Assembly (NCBI GenBank): GCA_028288995.1
Contig: JAQGHF010000003.1
Span: forward strand, 1-64,000
Length of the DNA: 64,000 nucleotides
Reading direction: 5' to 3'
Source: Candidatus Saccharimonadota bacterium
GTDB taxonomy: Bacteria; Patescibacteriota; Saccharimonadia; Saccharimonadales; Saccharimonadaceae
A model generated the notes under the pieces. The model had not been told where the DNA came from. It did not search any database and worked only from the letters and a program-made list of their open reading frames with translations. Positions 52,992-63,485 of this stretch are shown one piece after another; position 1 is the first letter of the stretch, and each line of letters opens with the position of its first letter. The position numbers were made by a program, and so were the translations under genes.

Positions 52992-54221
52992 ATGAACCTC
53001 TCATATATTTACATTGTTGGACAACCAGATCCTTCGTCCGACGTGCTTTCAATCATTCGTCGTCTAGGTTATAAAGCCGGCATTCTCATAGACAGTAAAT
53101 TATCCCTTAAAAACCCTGAGGAGTATGACCGTGTTGTAACGGTCGAGTACGACAATCTCGACGAGGAACTCTTGCGCCTCGATACGCTTGATCTAAATAT
53201 TGCAGGTCTCCTTTGTACGTACGAAAACTACATCGTCGCAAAGGCAAAGCTTGGTGAGCATTTCAAAGTTCCAGCCCCTTCATTACTGTCTGCCAAACTT
53301 GCAACTGATAAGTCTTTGATGCGCCAAGCATTCCTTGATGCTGACCGATCCATATCGCCAGACTTTACGACAGCCGATTCGCTCGAGGAAGTCCTGACTT
53401 TTGCACGTGAGCATGCTTATCCCCTGATCCTCAAACCAACTAATCTCGTAAAAAGCTTGCTCGTCCTTCGTTCCAACGACGAAGCTGAACTTATCGAGAA
53501 CTTCACCTATGCACAAGAATCTATCCTGGCGCTCTACGAGAAATATCATATTTACGAACGCGCACCACAGTTAATTGTTGAGGAATTTATTGTTGGAAAA
53601 CAGTGCTCTATTGCTGCTTTCGTTGACGCTGACGGCACCCCTCATTTCTGTGACGGTGTTGTTGCACTCACAAACGCACAGGATATTAATGTTTCTGATA
53701 ACTATCTATACCGACGCGGGCTCCCAATGACGGTAGATGCGAACCTCACAGCCAAAATGTTTGATGTTGCCGAAAAAGGTATACGTGCATTACAGATGCG
53801 TTCCGTCCCTGCGCATGTTGAACTTATGTATACCGAAAATGACGTAAAGATTATTGAAATTGGTGCGCGTATTGGCGGGTATCGTCCTCGAATGTATAAA
53901 TACAGCTACGGGCTTAACCTAACCGAACAAGAAATCCGCCTTGCACTCGGTCAAACGCCCGAACTACAAGGTACATTCCAAAACTACTGCGCTGTGTATG
54001 AATTGTTCCCAGAAAAAGAAGGCGAATTTACTGAGGTTATTGGCGAAGAAAATACCGATGCGTTTACCTATTACCGCGTTACCGCAAAACCAGGCAAACA
54101 AGTCGGACCTGCAAAAAACGGCTACAAGGCCAGCGTTATTATTATCGTCGTGCAAGATAACCAGGAAAAGTTTGACGAACTTTGCGCAGCTGTCGACCGC
54201 CTAAAGGTTGTAGTCGCCTAA
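52992..54221 (+). CDS. ATP-grasp ligase
   Basis: YPLILKPTNLVKSLLVLRSNDEAELIENF, LIVEEFIVGKQCSIAAFVDADG, VKIIEIGARIGGYRPRMYK. Confidence 0.9.
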   Translation: MNLSYIYIVGQPDPSSDVLSIIRRLGYKAGILIDSKLSLKNPEEYDRVVTVEYDNLDEELLRLDTLDLNIAGLLCTYENYIVAKAKLGEHFKVPAPSLLSAKLATDKSLMRQAFLDADRSISPDFTTADSLEEVLTFAREHAYPLILKPTNLVKSLLVLRSNDEAELIENFTYAQESILALYEKYHIYERAPQLIVEEFIVGKQCSIAAFVDADGTPHFCDGVVALTNAQDINVSDNYLYRRGLPMTVDANLTAKMFDVAEKGIRALQMRSVPAHVELMYTENDVKIIEIGARIGGYRPRMYKYSYGLNLTEQEIRLALGQTPELQGTFQNYCAVYELFPEKEGEFTEVIGEENTDAFTYYRVTAKPGKQVGPAKNGYKASVIIIVVQDNQEKFDELCAAVDRLKVVVA

Positions 54222-55231
54222 TGAATATCGCACACCTCCTTCCAAGCTCAGCGGTTTTTCCCCTCAGAAAACATAATGGTCGGTACGAGTGGGCACTCCG
54301 CCTTGCACGTATTCAAGCAGCAGCAGGTCACAAGGTAACGGTGTATGCAGGCGAGGGATCAAATGATAGCTCGGATATAATTTGGCAAAGTACCGCCGCA
54401 ACTACAGACGACAAAAAAACTGCAAATCTCGCACTTCTTTCAGAAGCCTTTGAAAATCCGGAACACGACATCTATCACAGTCATTTTGACCATCTTCACT
54501 ACCTTATTGCTGATCTTACGGATAAACCTATCGTCGTAACGCAACATTGGTTTCCAACCGAAGAAATCGCAAAGGCAGTTTCACTGAATACAAAACGAAA
54601 CGTCATTAACGTCCCCGTCACCGACATGATGAAGACGGAAGACGAACGACTGGGGATTCCAGCGACGCAACGTATTTATCACGGCATCGATCTTTCGCTT
54701 TTTCATCCAACAACTGAATACGGTGATCGATTTCTTTTCGTTGGACGAATCCATCCAGGAAAAGGTATTGCAGAAGCAATCCACTATGCAAAATCAGCTG
54801 ATGTTGCCCTCGACATTATTGGCAAAGTGAATGACTCAGAAAAAGCATTTTGGGAGAGTCTTTCGGGCAATATTGATGGCGAACGGATTCGCTACCTAGG
54901 TCCACAACCACAACCGGTCGTTGCAGAGGCGTTTGCGAAAGCAAAAGGATTCATCTTCCCCAGCCGGATTGAAGAGGCATTTGGTCAAGTAACTGTTGAG
55001 GCCCAAGCTGCTGGCACTCCTGTCATTATTAGTAATGTCGGTCCTTCAAGTGAACTTGTCATTACAGGAAAGACTGGTTTCGTCTGTAAAACTGATGATG
55101 AATTTATTAACGCCATTAAAAACATCGATTCTATTGATCGCACCGAGTGTCGCCGTCATGCTGAGCAATTTGACCTGACAAAAATGGTTGATGCTTATGA
55201 CAAGCTCTACCATTCACTTTTACACAGTTAA
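54221..55231 (+). CDS. GT4-family glycosyltransferase (start corrected from 54182)
   Basis: FLFVGRIHPGKGIAEAIHYAK, YLGPQPQPVVAEAFAKAKGFIFPSRIEEAFGQVTVEAQAAGTPVI; TAATG coupling to the ATP-grasp gene. Confidence 0.93.
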   Translation: MNIAHLLPSSAVFPLRKHNGRYEWALRLARIQAAAGHKVTVYAGEGSNDSSDIIWQSTAATTDDKKTANLALLSEAFENPEHDIYHSHFDHLHYLIADLTDKPIVVTQHWFPTEEIAKAVSLNTKRNVINVPVTDMMKTEDERLGIPATQRIYHGIDLSLFHPTTEYGDRFLFVGRIHPGKGIAEAIHYAKSADVALDIIGKVNDSEKAFWESLSGNIDGERIRYLGPQPQPVVAEAFAKAKGFIFPSRIEEAFGQVTVEAQAAGTPVIISNVGPSSELVITGKTGFVCKTDDEFINAIKNIDSIDRTECRRHAEQFDLTKMVDAYDKLYHSLLHS

Positions 55232-57021
55232 TTCGAGAGCACGTCCTGAATATATGGCGCTACTTTTTGAAGGACAATACGTAGCCAGTCTACTGCATCG
55301 TTTTCAAGTTCAGGGAGTAATCCGAATCGATGAAGTCTTTCTTGATCATCAAGGTCGAGGCTAGTAATCAACGTCGCGCGTCGACGAACATCGGGTGATG
55401 CAGTCGCCAACTCTTCATTCATAATATTTTCTTCAGCGTATGACATAGGCTGAGAGTTGGTACCACCTCCCAAAATCAGTCGCAGTACGCGATCAGAAGC
55501 TTCTTTGGCTGCGCTCACATTGCCAACGTCAGAGAATGTGCGGACCTTTTCATCGTAAAAAGCCTTCGTCGCATCATATATACTTTCGCCATGTTCGAAT
55601 GCCTGAATGGCGCGTGCATACGTGAGTGCCACCGGTCCACTGACGCCGAACAGCTCAACCTCTGCCTTACGCTGTGAAATATTAGCACCCGTTTCTCGTA
55701 ACATACTGATACGACGACCCTTAATTCGTCCAATCTTGAGTTTCTCACCAAGTTTTTGATCAGCCTGATTTTGATTGATATGCTCAAGTTCATGAATCGC
55801 GACAGTTAAGATTCTATAGAGTGAAACTGGTGCGCCGGGAATCATTAAAACACCATCGACACCGTTTACCGCAAATCCGTCTTTCGTTGGGTTTGTGACG
55901 ATTTGAAAAAGTTTATCAGCCGCACGATGACCACGTCCCGGTGCCCACATACTTGCATCTTCACTGCTGAGAAGATTTGCTTCATGTAAGATTTGTGTAA
56001 AAAGCTCCCTCACCGTTTCGGCAGACAATTCAACATTCATCAACCTATCGCGTTGCTCTAATGTGTATACCGGTGGTTCACCATTTTCGACTCCCTGGCT
56101 TGGTTCCTGTAGCACTTCCTGGTCAACGGCGCTCGCGTGACCTTCGGCATCGAGCCCCATTCCATTGCGAATATAATCAAGACGTTTATAAAGTCGACCT
56201 CTGCTTTCCGGCGTCTCTGTCGCTTTAAGGAGCCCACGAGGCACAACGGCTTTTGCGCCATCAAGTGTTTCCTCGTCTCCAATCATTTCAGACTGTGTCA
56301 TTAAATATTCCATGACAGGAATGTCAGATGCAATAAGCCCATTTACTCTTTTCAAATAGATATCAGTAAATGCTCGCTTCGCACCATCAAGCCCACCAGC
56401 ACTCGATGTATATTGATTACGTAGTTCGATCAAATATTCACGTCCTGCAATCTCGGCGCGTGAGTAACGAAGCGCCTTTTGTGGATCAACGACAATCGAC
56501 ATGTGGTCGGCGACAGCAGGTAGTGGCGCTTGGTCGCGAAGGAGCGCCTGTGTCGATTCGCCAATATAATATGCCGAACTCTGCTTTGCCATGTCACGTA
56601 ATTTCGTCGGATTAATACCATCATCGCCATTGAGGGCACTCTGTGCCAACCATGTATATACATCTTCATGAGTTTTTAATTGACGAAGCACGCTTTCAAG
56701 CCCATCAACATGAACCTGACCTTTTATAAACGCTTCAGCAAAGAATGCTGGTGCTTCAAGTGCTTCACTTTTATGTGTAAGGAGCATTTTTTGAAGTGAA
56801 AGTTCACTATCGACAGGAAAATCACAGATCTCATCTTCGAAATCTACCGCTGCAACAAGTTCAATGTCGCTTAAAGGTTCTTTAGGTGGTGCAAGAAGTC
56901 GCTCAGCGATTTCTTGACTACCTTTGCCAGCGCGTTCCATGTATATGTTGGGTTGAACGGAAAGTCGTTCGTCATCAGTCATGCTCCTATTAAACCATAC
57001 GGGCTCCGTAGTAGCGAACAA
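55228..57021 (-). CDS. Putative metalloprotease-like protein with HELEH motif
   Basis: RILTVAIHELEHINQNQADQKL...MLRETGANISQRKAEVELFG; rest unrecognised. Confidence 0.65.
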   Translation of the reverse strand: MFATTEPVWFNRSMTDDERLSVQPNIYMERAGKGSQEIAERLLAPPKEPLSDIELVAAVDFEDEICDFPVDSELSLQKMLLTHKSEALEAPAFFAEAFIKGQVHVDGLESVLRQLKTHEDVYTWLAQSALNGDDGINPTKLRDMAKQSSAYYIGESTQALLRDQAPLPAVADHMSIVVDPQKALRYSRAEIAGREYLIELRNQYTSSAGGLDGAKRAFTDIYLKRVNGLIASDIPVMEYLMTQSEMIGDEETLDGAKAVVPRGLLKATETPESRGRLYKRLDYIRNGMGLDAEGHASAVDQEVLQEPSQGVENGEPPVYTLEQRDRLMNVELSAETVRELFTQILHEANLLSSEDASMWAPGRGHRAADKLFQIVTNPTKDGFAVNGVDGVLMIPGAPVSLYRILTVAIHELEHINQNQADQKLGEKLKIGRIKGRRISMLRETGANISQRKAEVELFGVSGPVALTYARAIQAFEHGESIYDATKAFYDEKVRTFSDVGNVSAAKEASDRVLRLILGGGTNSQPMSYAEENIMNEELATASPDVRRRATLITSLDLDDQERLHRFGLLPELENDAVDWLRIVLQKVAPYIQDVLSN

Positions 57022-57027
57022 TGAGAA

Positions 57028-58107
57028 TTATTTACCGCCGTTGAACTCTTGTAAAAGTTCGCGCTGTTTCTTGGAAAGCTTTGTCGGCGTATCAACAACA
57101 ATATTCACGATGTGTGGACCACGTCGATCAGCATTGTTCATATGCGGAATACCATGTCCAGACAGCTTAAAGTCAGTACCCGACTGTGTTCCAGATGGAA
57201 CCTTCATGCGCACGGTACCATCGACGGTTTCGACATCAATTTCAACACCAAGGGTTGCATCAACCATACCGACGTGTGCCTCAGAAAGAATAATATCGCC
57301 TTCTCGAGTAAATTTCTTGTGTGCTTTGACACGAATATTTACGTACAAGTCACCTTTTTGACCATCGGTAATTGCTTCACCGCGACCAGAAAGACGAATG
57401 GTTGATCCATCATCGATTCCTGCAGGAACTTTTAGCTTAATAGACTGTTTTTTACGCTGAGTTCCCTTACCGTGACAAACGGTACATTCCTTTTCAGGAA
57501 TTTTTCCGCGACCGTTACAGGTTGGACACACCACACTCTGCTGAATTGCACCGAACATTGTGTTCATGACACGGGTTTGCTGACCAGCACCGTGACAAGT
57601 CGGGCAGGTCTTCATATCGTGACCAGGTTCAACGGTAGTACCGTGGCAATGTGGACATTCATCGTCAATATCAAGGTCGATAGTTGTTTCAAGACCGAAG
57701 ACAGCCTCCTCAAATGTCAACTGCAGCGTGACTTCAACATCGCGACCACGTTGTGGGGCTTGTTGACGCTGACCGCCACCACCAAAGAATTGACTAAATA
57801 TATCGCCAAGTCCATCACCAAAGTCAAAGCTCTGACCATTAAAGCCTTCGAATGGAGCGCCGCCGCTGTAGCCTCCACCGCCACCAGATCCACCAACACC
57901 GGCGTGACCAAACTGGTCATAGCGCTGCCTCTTCTGGGCGTCTTTCAGAACATCATAGGCTTCATTTACTTCTTTAAACTTTGCCTCGTCACCACCCTCT
58001 TTATCTGGGTGATATTTAACAGCAGCCTTTCGGTAGGCCTTCTTTAGTTCATCGGCGCTAGCACCCTTGGCTACACCTAATACTTCGTAATAATCGCGTT
58101 TGCTCAT
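57028..58107 (-). CDS. dnaJ: Chaperone DnaJ
   Basis: [37 protein letters not shown]; four CxxCxGxG zinc motifs. Confidence 0.98.
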   Translation of the reverse strand: MSKRDYYEVLGVAKGASADELKKAYRKAAVKYHPDKEGGDEAKFKEVNEAYDVLKDAQKRQRYDQFGHAGVGGSGGGGGYSGGAPFEGFNGQSFDFGDGLGDIFSQFFGGGGQRQQAPQRGRDVEVTLQLTFEEAVFGLETTIDLDIDDECPHCHGTTVEPGHDMKTCPTCHGAGQQTRVMNTMFGAIQQSVVCPTCNGRGKIPEKECTVCHGKGTQRKKQSIKLKVPAGIDDGSTIRLSGRGEAITDGQKGDLYVNIRVKAHKKFTREGDIILSEAHVGMVDATLGVEIDVETVDGTVRMKVPSGTQSGTDFKLSGHGIPHMNNADRRGPHIVNIVVDTPTKLSKKQRELLQEFNGGK

Positions 58108-58126
58108 CTGTTACTAGTATATAAAA

Positions 58127-58153
58127 CTAGCACTCAATTGTCTAGAGTGCTAG
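58127..58153. promoter_or_regulatory. CIRCE (HrcA operator) upstream of dnaJ
   Basis: CTAGCACTC-AATTGTCTA-GAGTGCTAG, 9-N9-9 inverted repeat. Confidence 0.93.
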
Positions 58154-58193
58154 TGATAAAGAGCGTCATGACGAAGCTCTTATATGGATTGGA

Positions 58194-58469
58194 TTATGCA
58201 ACGGTTTTTCGACCGCCAGTAATTGCCCGCCAGATGAAGAGGACAACGACAGCCCCGAGCAATGCAACAACAAAGCTCCAAAAGTCGAATCCGGTGACAC
58301 CAACGCCACCAAATAAGCTGAGGATAAACCCTCCAACAAATGCACCGATAATGCCGGCGACAATGTTACCGAGTAATCCTTGCCGTTCATTTGTTCCGGC
58401 GATCATTGAGGCAACCCATCCGGCTAACCCTCCAAGTACTATCCATCCAATAATTCCAAGTCCGCTCAT
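58194..58469 (-). CDS. GlsB/YeaQ/YmgE-family small membrane protein
   Basis: GIIGWIVLGGLAGWVASMIAGTNERQGLLGNIVAGIIGAFVGGFI. Confidence 0.93.
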   Translation of the reverse strand: MSGLGIIGWIVLGGLAGWVASMIAGTNERQGLLGNIVAGIIGAFVGGFILSLFGGVGVTGFDFWSFVVALLGAVVVLFIWRAITGGRKTVA

Positions 58470-58486
58470 GCTAACCCCTCCTTCTT

Positions 58487-59038
58487 TTATGGTTTCGTAC
58501 TTCTATTATACGCCTGTTTGCGACTGAGGGCGATGGCCCTATTTGCTTGAAATCGAGAGAGGTTATGCGCTGCGCGAATGCCATCAGTTAATGCGCTTAG
58601 GCTTAGTTTTGCTTTTTCAATTGGAGTAAAGATATTCATATCATTTGCTTCATCTCCCTCAAATAATTCCAAGATGTGCTCGACACCCGTCTTTTCGGTG
58701 TTATCAATTTCAGGTGGTATCACGGGAGCAAAGATTGCTGAGTAGCCAATCGCACGAAGTGAGATATCGAGCCGTGATGCAGAGCCTACGCTTTCATGAG
58801 ACTTCCGTTGTTGATCTTCAAGAAAATCTAGTTGATTCACACATGTACTTATTGCGTGTGCAGCTAATTCAATACGACCTTTCGTCGTTACACCATAGCT
58901 ATCTTGAAATATAGCGTCAACTTCTTCGCCCAGTGGGCGTTCTCCTTTTGCATCTGAATTCATGATTTGGCAATTATAGTCCAGGTCTTGGAAAAATACC
59001 ACCGTAAACGGTTTGGTTTTAATTGGTGATGTTTTCAT
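58487..59038 (-). CDS. Hypothetical helical protein
   Basis: ORF track. Confidence 0.55.
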   Translation of the reverse strand: MKTSPIKTKPFTVVFFQDLDYNCQIMNSDAKGERPLGEEVDAIFQDSYGVTTKGRIELAAHAISTCVNQLDFLEDQQRKSHESVGSASRLDISLRAIGYSAIFAPVIPPEIDNTEKTGVEHILELFEGDEANDMNIFTPIEKAKLSLSALTDGIRAAHNLSRFQANRAIALSRKQAYNRSTKP

Positions 59039-59105
59039 TGCTGTCTCTGTTACGCTGATACATTCTTATATACACAAGCACAATCACAATATATACTGAC
59101 ACATA

Positions 59106-60212
59106 ATGAAACCTCTTATTAGAACGGTGGGCAAAGTTCTTGGACTCATACATGCTGAGTCTCGACAACTATATAACCGCTACTTTGGGACAATCGAACG
59201 ATTTGAGGGATCTGCGAAAGAAATCAGCCATCAAATCATTGATAGACTGTGGGAGGGAAACTTTTACCGCACGAGCCTCGGGCACTTCAATTTCTTTTGG
59301 ATGCGTGATTTTGGAACTGTCGCAGAGTCACTTGTGAAATTAGGTCACCAAGAAAAAGTACACCACACATTACATTGGGCGCTTCAAAGATATCGCCGCG
59401 CTGGTACTATTACACTATGCATCGACCACGCTGGAAATACGTTTAACGCACCTGCAAAACGAAGTGTTGATGCACTGCCTTGGCTTCTGCACTCATTAGT
59501 TGTGAGTGACTATGAATTAAATAAAGGCGAGCGTAAATTTCTCGATAAACAGCTCATTACATACATAAAGTCATACCTTGATCCGCTCACCGGAGAACTA
59601 CAACAAGGGAGTTATGCGGAAATGCGAGACGCCGTTCACTATGACCGAAGCGCTTATAGTATTGCGCTTATAGCTCGCATGGCTCGATGTGCCGAGCTCT
59701 TGAAGCTGACTGGATTCCCCTTCCATCCACAAATTTACCAAGCAGAATTAATGCACAATTATTGGAACGGTCGATACTTTAAAGCCGATAGGTCAACCGA
59801 TGCATATAGTTCAGACTCTGCCCTCATGCCCTTCTTTCTCGATGTCATCAATGATTCGCACATGGTGAAGCGAACTTGTGATTATATTACCCATGCAAAG
59901 CTTAATAGTGTCTATCCACTGCAATACGGCGAACGAGATCGAGAGTTCAAACACCGTCTCGGCATGGGAACAATCTTAATGCCAAACTACACAGGGACGA
60001 CTATTTGGACGTGGCATGCAACCTTCTACCTCCATATTTTGAAGCGATTTAAACGACCGGAATATAAAGCGCAGTATGCCAAGCTTGCTGAGCTCATCGA
60101 AAGACACGGCACGTATCCTGAACTTGTGAATCCTGATGGATCTTGGTACTACGTACCTATTTATCGTGCCGATCCGGGGATGGTCTGGGCTGCACTTTTC
60201 GAAGAACTATAA
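59106..60212 (+). CDS. Six-hairpin (alpha/alpha)6 glycosidase-like protein
   Basis: GHFNFFWMRDFGTVAESLVKLG, LQQGSYAEMRDAVHYDRSAYSIALIARMARC, DAYSSDSALMPFFLDV. Confidence 0.65.
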   Translation: MKPLIRTVGKVLGLIHAESRQLYNRYFGTIERFEGSAKEISHQIIDRLWEGNFYRTSLGHFNFFWMRDFGTVAESLVKLGHQEKVHHTLHWALQRYRRAGTITLCIDHAGNTFNAPAKRSVDALPWLLHSLVVSDYELNKGERKFLDKQLITYIKSYLDPLTGELQQGSYAEMRDAVHYDRSAYSIALIARMARCAELLKLTGFPFHPQIYQAELMHNYWNGRYFKADRSTDAYSSDSALMPFFLDVINDSHMVKRTCDYITHAKLNSVYPLQYGERDREFKHRLGMGTILMPNYTGTTIWTWHATFYLHILKRFKRPEYKAQYAKLAELIERHGTYPELVNPDGSWYYVPIYRADPGMVWAALFEEL

Positions 60213-60219
60213 AAGTTTA

Positions 60220-62112
60220 TTACTTCTCTTTTTTCTCGTCGACAACTTCGCCTTCAACAGGCTCATCATCCTTCTTCTCAGCATCTTCAGAGGCAGGTGC
60301 TTCCTCTTTAGCGGCTTGTTCATACATCTTTGCACCGATTGGCATGATAGCATCGTTCAAGGCTTTTGTTGCAGCCTCTAGCTCGTCTTTATCTTCAGCA
60401 TCTTTGTGCTTCTTCGCCTCTTCGACAGCATCAGTGATAACTTTCTTGTCGTCATCGCTGATCTTGTCTTTGAATTCATCAGGCATTTTTTCAGCTTGGT
60501 AGATTGTACTTTCGAGACCGTTTCGAGCGTCAATTGCTTCGCGCTTTTTCTTGTCTTCGTCGGCGTGTGCTTCAGCATCCTTTGCCGCCTTTTCAATGTC
60601 TTCCTTCGAAAGGTTTCCACTATCAGCGATCGTAATACTTTGCTCTTTGCCAGTACCCTTGTCTTTCGCAGTCACGTTAAGGATACCGTTGGCATCAATA
60701 TTAAAGGTAACTTCAACCTGAGGGACACCGCGAGGAGCTGGCGCAATGCCATCCAGTACGAATCGTCCCAATGACTTGTTGTCAGCAGCAAGCTCACGCT
60801 CACCTTGAGTCACGTGGATTTCTACCTGTGGCTGATTGTCGGCTGCAGTAGAGAATGTCTCAGACTTGCTGGTTGGAACGGTCGTGTTTCGCTCGATAAC
60901 CTTTGTTGCAACTCCGCCCATCGTCTCGATACCGAGTGAGAGTGGTGTCACGTCAAGAAGGAGCACATCCTTCACGTCGCCGGCAAGTACACCACCTTGA
61001 ATTGCAGCACCAATTGCTACAACTTCGTCAGGGTTTACGCCCTTTAGTGGGTCTTTACCAAAGATAGCCTTCACTTTTTCAACGACTGCTGGCATACGAG
61101 TCATACCACCAACAAGAACGATTTCGTCGATATCAGTTGTCTTGAGACCAGCATCTTTCAAGGCATTTTCAACAGGTTTCGCAACACCATCAATAAGATC
61201 CTTTACAAGTTCTTCGAGCTTGCTCCTGGTTAACTTGTACTCAAAATGCTTTGGACCGTCAGCATCCGCCGTAAGGAACGGTAGGTTAATTTCAGTTTCA
61301 TTCGTAGAAGAAAGTTCTTTCTTTGCCTTTTCAGCTTCGTCCTTAAGACGTTGCATTGCAGCCTTGTCAGACTTCAAATCGATACCTTGCTCGTTCTTAA
61401 AGACATCGAGGAAGTGGTTAACGATGCGGTTATCGAAGTCTTCACCACCGAGGTGTGTGTTACCGTTAGTAGATTTCACTTCAAAGACACCATCGCCAAG
61501 TTCAAGAACAGAGACGTCGAATGTACCACCACCAAGGTCGAAGACAACGATCTTTTCATCCTTTTTGCTTTCAAGTCCATAAGCAAGCGCAGCCGCAGTT
61601 GGCTCGTTAATAATACGCTTTACTTCAAGTCCGGCAATCTTACCAGCGTCTTTCGTTGCCTGTCGTTGTGAGTCATTGAAGTACGCAGGAACGGTAATCA
61701 CCGCTTCAGTGACTTTTTCACCAAGAAAGGCTTCGGCATCAGCTTTGATCTTTGAAAGAATCATTGCAGATACTTCTTCTGGGCTGTAATCTTTGTCACC
61801 CATTTTTACCGCAACGCCATCGCCCTTTTTAACAATTTCGTACGGCATGATATCTAGGTCCTTTTGAACCTCATCATCATTAAATTGACGACCAATCAAA
61901 CGTTTTACGCCATAGATAGTGTTCTTTGCATTCGTGACACGCTGACGCTGTGCAACTTGTCCAACAAGTCGTTCGCCAGTTTTATTAATAGCAACGACGC
62001 TTGGCGTGGTTCGGTTACCTTCAGCGTTTGCAATGACTTCCGGCTTACCGGCGACCATATAGGCAACCGCACTGTTAGTGGTACCAAGATCGATTCCAAT
62101 GATTTTACCCAT
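60220..62112 (-). CDS. dnaK: Chaperone DnaK
   Basis: [57 protein letters not shown]. Confidence 0.99.
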   Translation of the reverse strand: MGKIIGIDLGTTNSAVAYMVAGKPEVIANAEGNRTTPSVVAINKTGERLVGQVAQRQRVTNAKNTIYGVKRLIGRQFNDDEVQKDLDIMPYEIVKKGDGVAVKMGDKDYSPEEVSAMILSKIKADAEAFLGEKVTEAVITVPAYFNDSQRQATKDAGKIAGLEVKRIINEPTAAALAYGLESKKDEKIVVFDLGGGTFDVSVLELGDGVFEVKSTNGNTHLGGEDFDNRIVNHFLDVFKNEQGIDLKSDKAAMQRLKDEAEKAKKELSSTNETEINLPFLTADADGPKHFEYKLTRSKLEELVKDLIDGVAKPVENALKDAGLKTTDIDEIVLVGGMTRMPAVVEKVKAIFGKDPLKGVNPDEVVAIGAAIQGGVLAGDVKDVLLLDVTPLSLGIETMGGVATKVIERNTTVPTSKSETFSTAADNQPQVEIHVTQGERELAADNKSLGRFVLDGIAPAPRGVPQVEVTFNIDANGILNVTAKDKGTGKEQSITIADSGNLSKEDIEKAAKDAEAHADEDKKKREAIDARNGLESTIYQAEKMPDEFKDKISDDDKKVITDAVEEAKKHKDAEDKDELEAATKALNDAIMPIGAKMYEQAAKEEAPASEDAEKKDDEPVEGEVVDEKKEK

Positions 62113-62216
62113 ATATTACTCTCCTATTAGATTATTCAACTAGAATTTGCACGTATTTCTTATCTTATTTTAGCACTCTAAGCACTAGATTGCCAAGTAC
62201 TCTTATTATAAATAAA

Positions 62217-62243
62217 TTGGCACTCTCATGTCAAGAGTGCCAA
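62217..62243. promoter_or_regulatory. CIRCE (HrcA operator) upstream of dnaK
   Basis: TTGGCACTC-TCATGTCAA-GAGTGCCAA, perfect 9-N9-9. Confidence 0.95.
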
Positions 62244-62410
62244 TATACATTTTTACATTGATTTTTTATAGAGTCAGGACTATTATTACTCTATCTTAAA
62301 GGAACAGCGTCGCCAATCGGGCATAAACACCCAAATGAGAGATACACACCCCTAAGAAGCAAATCCGACGAGTGATCGACGGTTTTTCATATTTCAGGAA
62401 AGGTTCCAAA

Positions 62411-62845
62411 ATGTCACTCGCTGTCGCAGAGACTCCGACCCTTGTACGACCACCGATTGCAACACCTGAGGAGGTCTTGGCCTTCAGGGAACTTCACGGA
62501 CCGGAAGTGGATGCAGCCATCAAGCTGATGCTGCGCAAAATCCACCCCGGCGTGAAGTTTCGTCAAGTCATCACTCCTCTCCGCACTGCAGTTCACGATT
62601 CGTGCATCTCACCCGTCCGAGAGGATTTCTCGAAGATTGGGTGCGCGAACAGCGTCCTCATGCGAGCTCTCTTCCGGGAGACGTGCCCGAAGGGGATCGA
62701 CATCCAGTTCGACTTCGAGACCAGTGAGTTGTGGATTCCCAACGAGGATGATCCTCGGGATCACCACAAGGAGACCGTCATCCAGATGATCGTCTATTTC
62801 TTCATCTCGCAGAAGAAGCCGCGTATTCCCAGGCAGAAGCGTTGA
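62411..62845 (+). CDS. Hypothetical protein (GC-rich ORFan); start at MSLAVAETP preferred over 62372
   Basis: ORF track; GAAAGG Shine-Dalgarno-like sequence upstream. Confidence 0.65.
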   Translation: MSLAVAETPTLVRPPIATPEEVLAFRELHGPEVDAAIKLMLRKIHPGVKFRQVITPLRTAVHDSCISPVREDFSKIGCANSVLMRALFRETCPKGIDIQFDFETSELWIPNEDDPRDHHKETVIQMIVYFFISQKKPRIPRQKR

Positions 62846-62862
62846 ACAAACGCGACTTCCAA

Positions 62863-62925
62863 GCGGACAGGAGCCTTTCCTGTCCGCACCAAACTCCATT
62901 TATAAAAATGAAGCTTGGTGCGGAC
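62863..62925 (+). other. Two overlapping, mutually exclusive hairpins downstream of the ORFan
   Basis: GCGGACAGGA-GCCTT-TCCTGTCCGC (62863-62887) and GTCCGCACCAA...TTGGTGCGGAC (62882-62892/62915-62925) share GTCCGC. Confidence 0.8.
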
Positions 62926-62931
62926 TCAATA

Positions 62932-62963
62932 AAAAAAGCACTCAGTTATATGAGTGCTTTTTG
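62932..62963 (-). terminator. Bidirectional terminator, AAAAAGCACTC-AGTTATAT-GAGTGCTTTTT
   Basis: Stem flanked by A-run and T-run downstream of grpE. Confidence 0.85.
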
Positions 62964-62976
62964 ATATGCAGTACAA

Positions 62977-63483
62977 TTACTGTTTCGTTACTTTGACCAT
63001 CGCATGACGAATCACGTGACCATTCAGCATGTAACCAGCTTGCAGTTCCTCAGCAACAACATCATGCTCACCTGTTGCGTCTTCGTCGAATTGAATTGCC
63101 TCGTGCAGTTCTGGATCAAACGCCGTACCTGGCTTTGCATCAATGCGTGTCAGGTTTAAACTGTCGAGTGATTTCTCTAAATGCTTCACTAGTCCAGCAA
63201 CGCTTTGTACCCAACTGTTATCTTTCAGGTCTTCAGGCGTGTACGCAATTGCGCGTTCGATATTATCAATGACAGGAAGAAGTTTTAGGATTGCACTCGC
63301 TTGTCCTGATTCACGAGCAGCAACTTTTTCTGCATCAACTCGTTTACGATAGTTCTCAAAGTCTGCCCGAGTCCGCTGTAAGTCAAGCGTTAACTCAACA
63401 ATCTCTTGATCGCGGGTGTCTTCGTTTATCCTTTCTTCTGGGGCTTCGGGTGCTTCTTTTTTTGGTTTCTTCGCATCTGCCAT
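62977..63483 (-). CDS. grpE: Nucleotide exchange factor GrpE
   Basis: RADFENYRKRVDAEKVAARESGQASAILKLLPVIDNIERAI...GTAFDPELHEAIQ...LNGHVIRHAMVKVTK. Confidence 0.96.
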   Translation of the reverse strand: MADAKKPKKEAPEAPEERINEDTRDQEIVELTLDLQRTRADFENYRKRVDAEKVAARESGQASAILKLLPVIDNIERAIAYTPEDLKDNSWVQSVAGLVKHLEKSLDSLNLTRIDAKPGTAFDPELHEAIQFDEDATGEHDVVAEELQAGYMLNGHVIRHAMVKVTKQ

Positions 63484-63485
63484 AA

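Noticed and set aside
57472-58047. 191-aa plus-strand ORF inside dnaJ
   Set aside because: Antisense of the conserved DnaJ zinc and Gly-rich regions.
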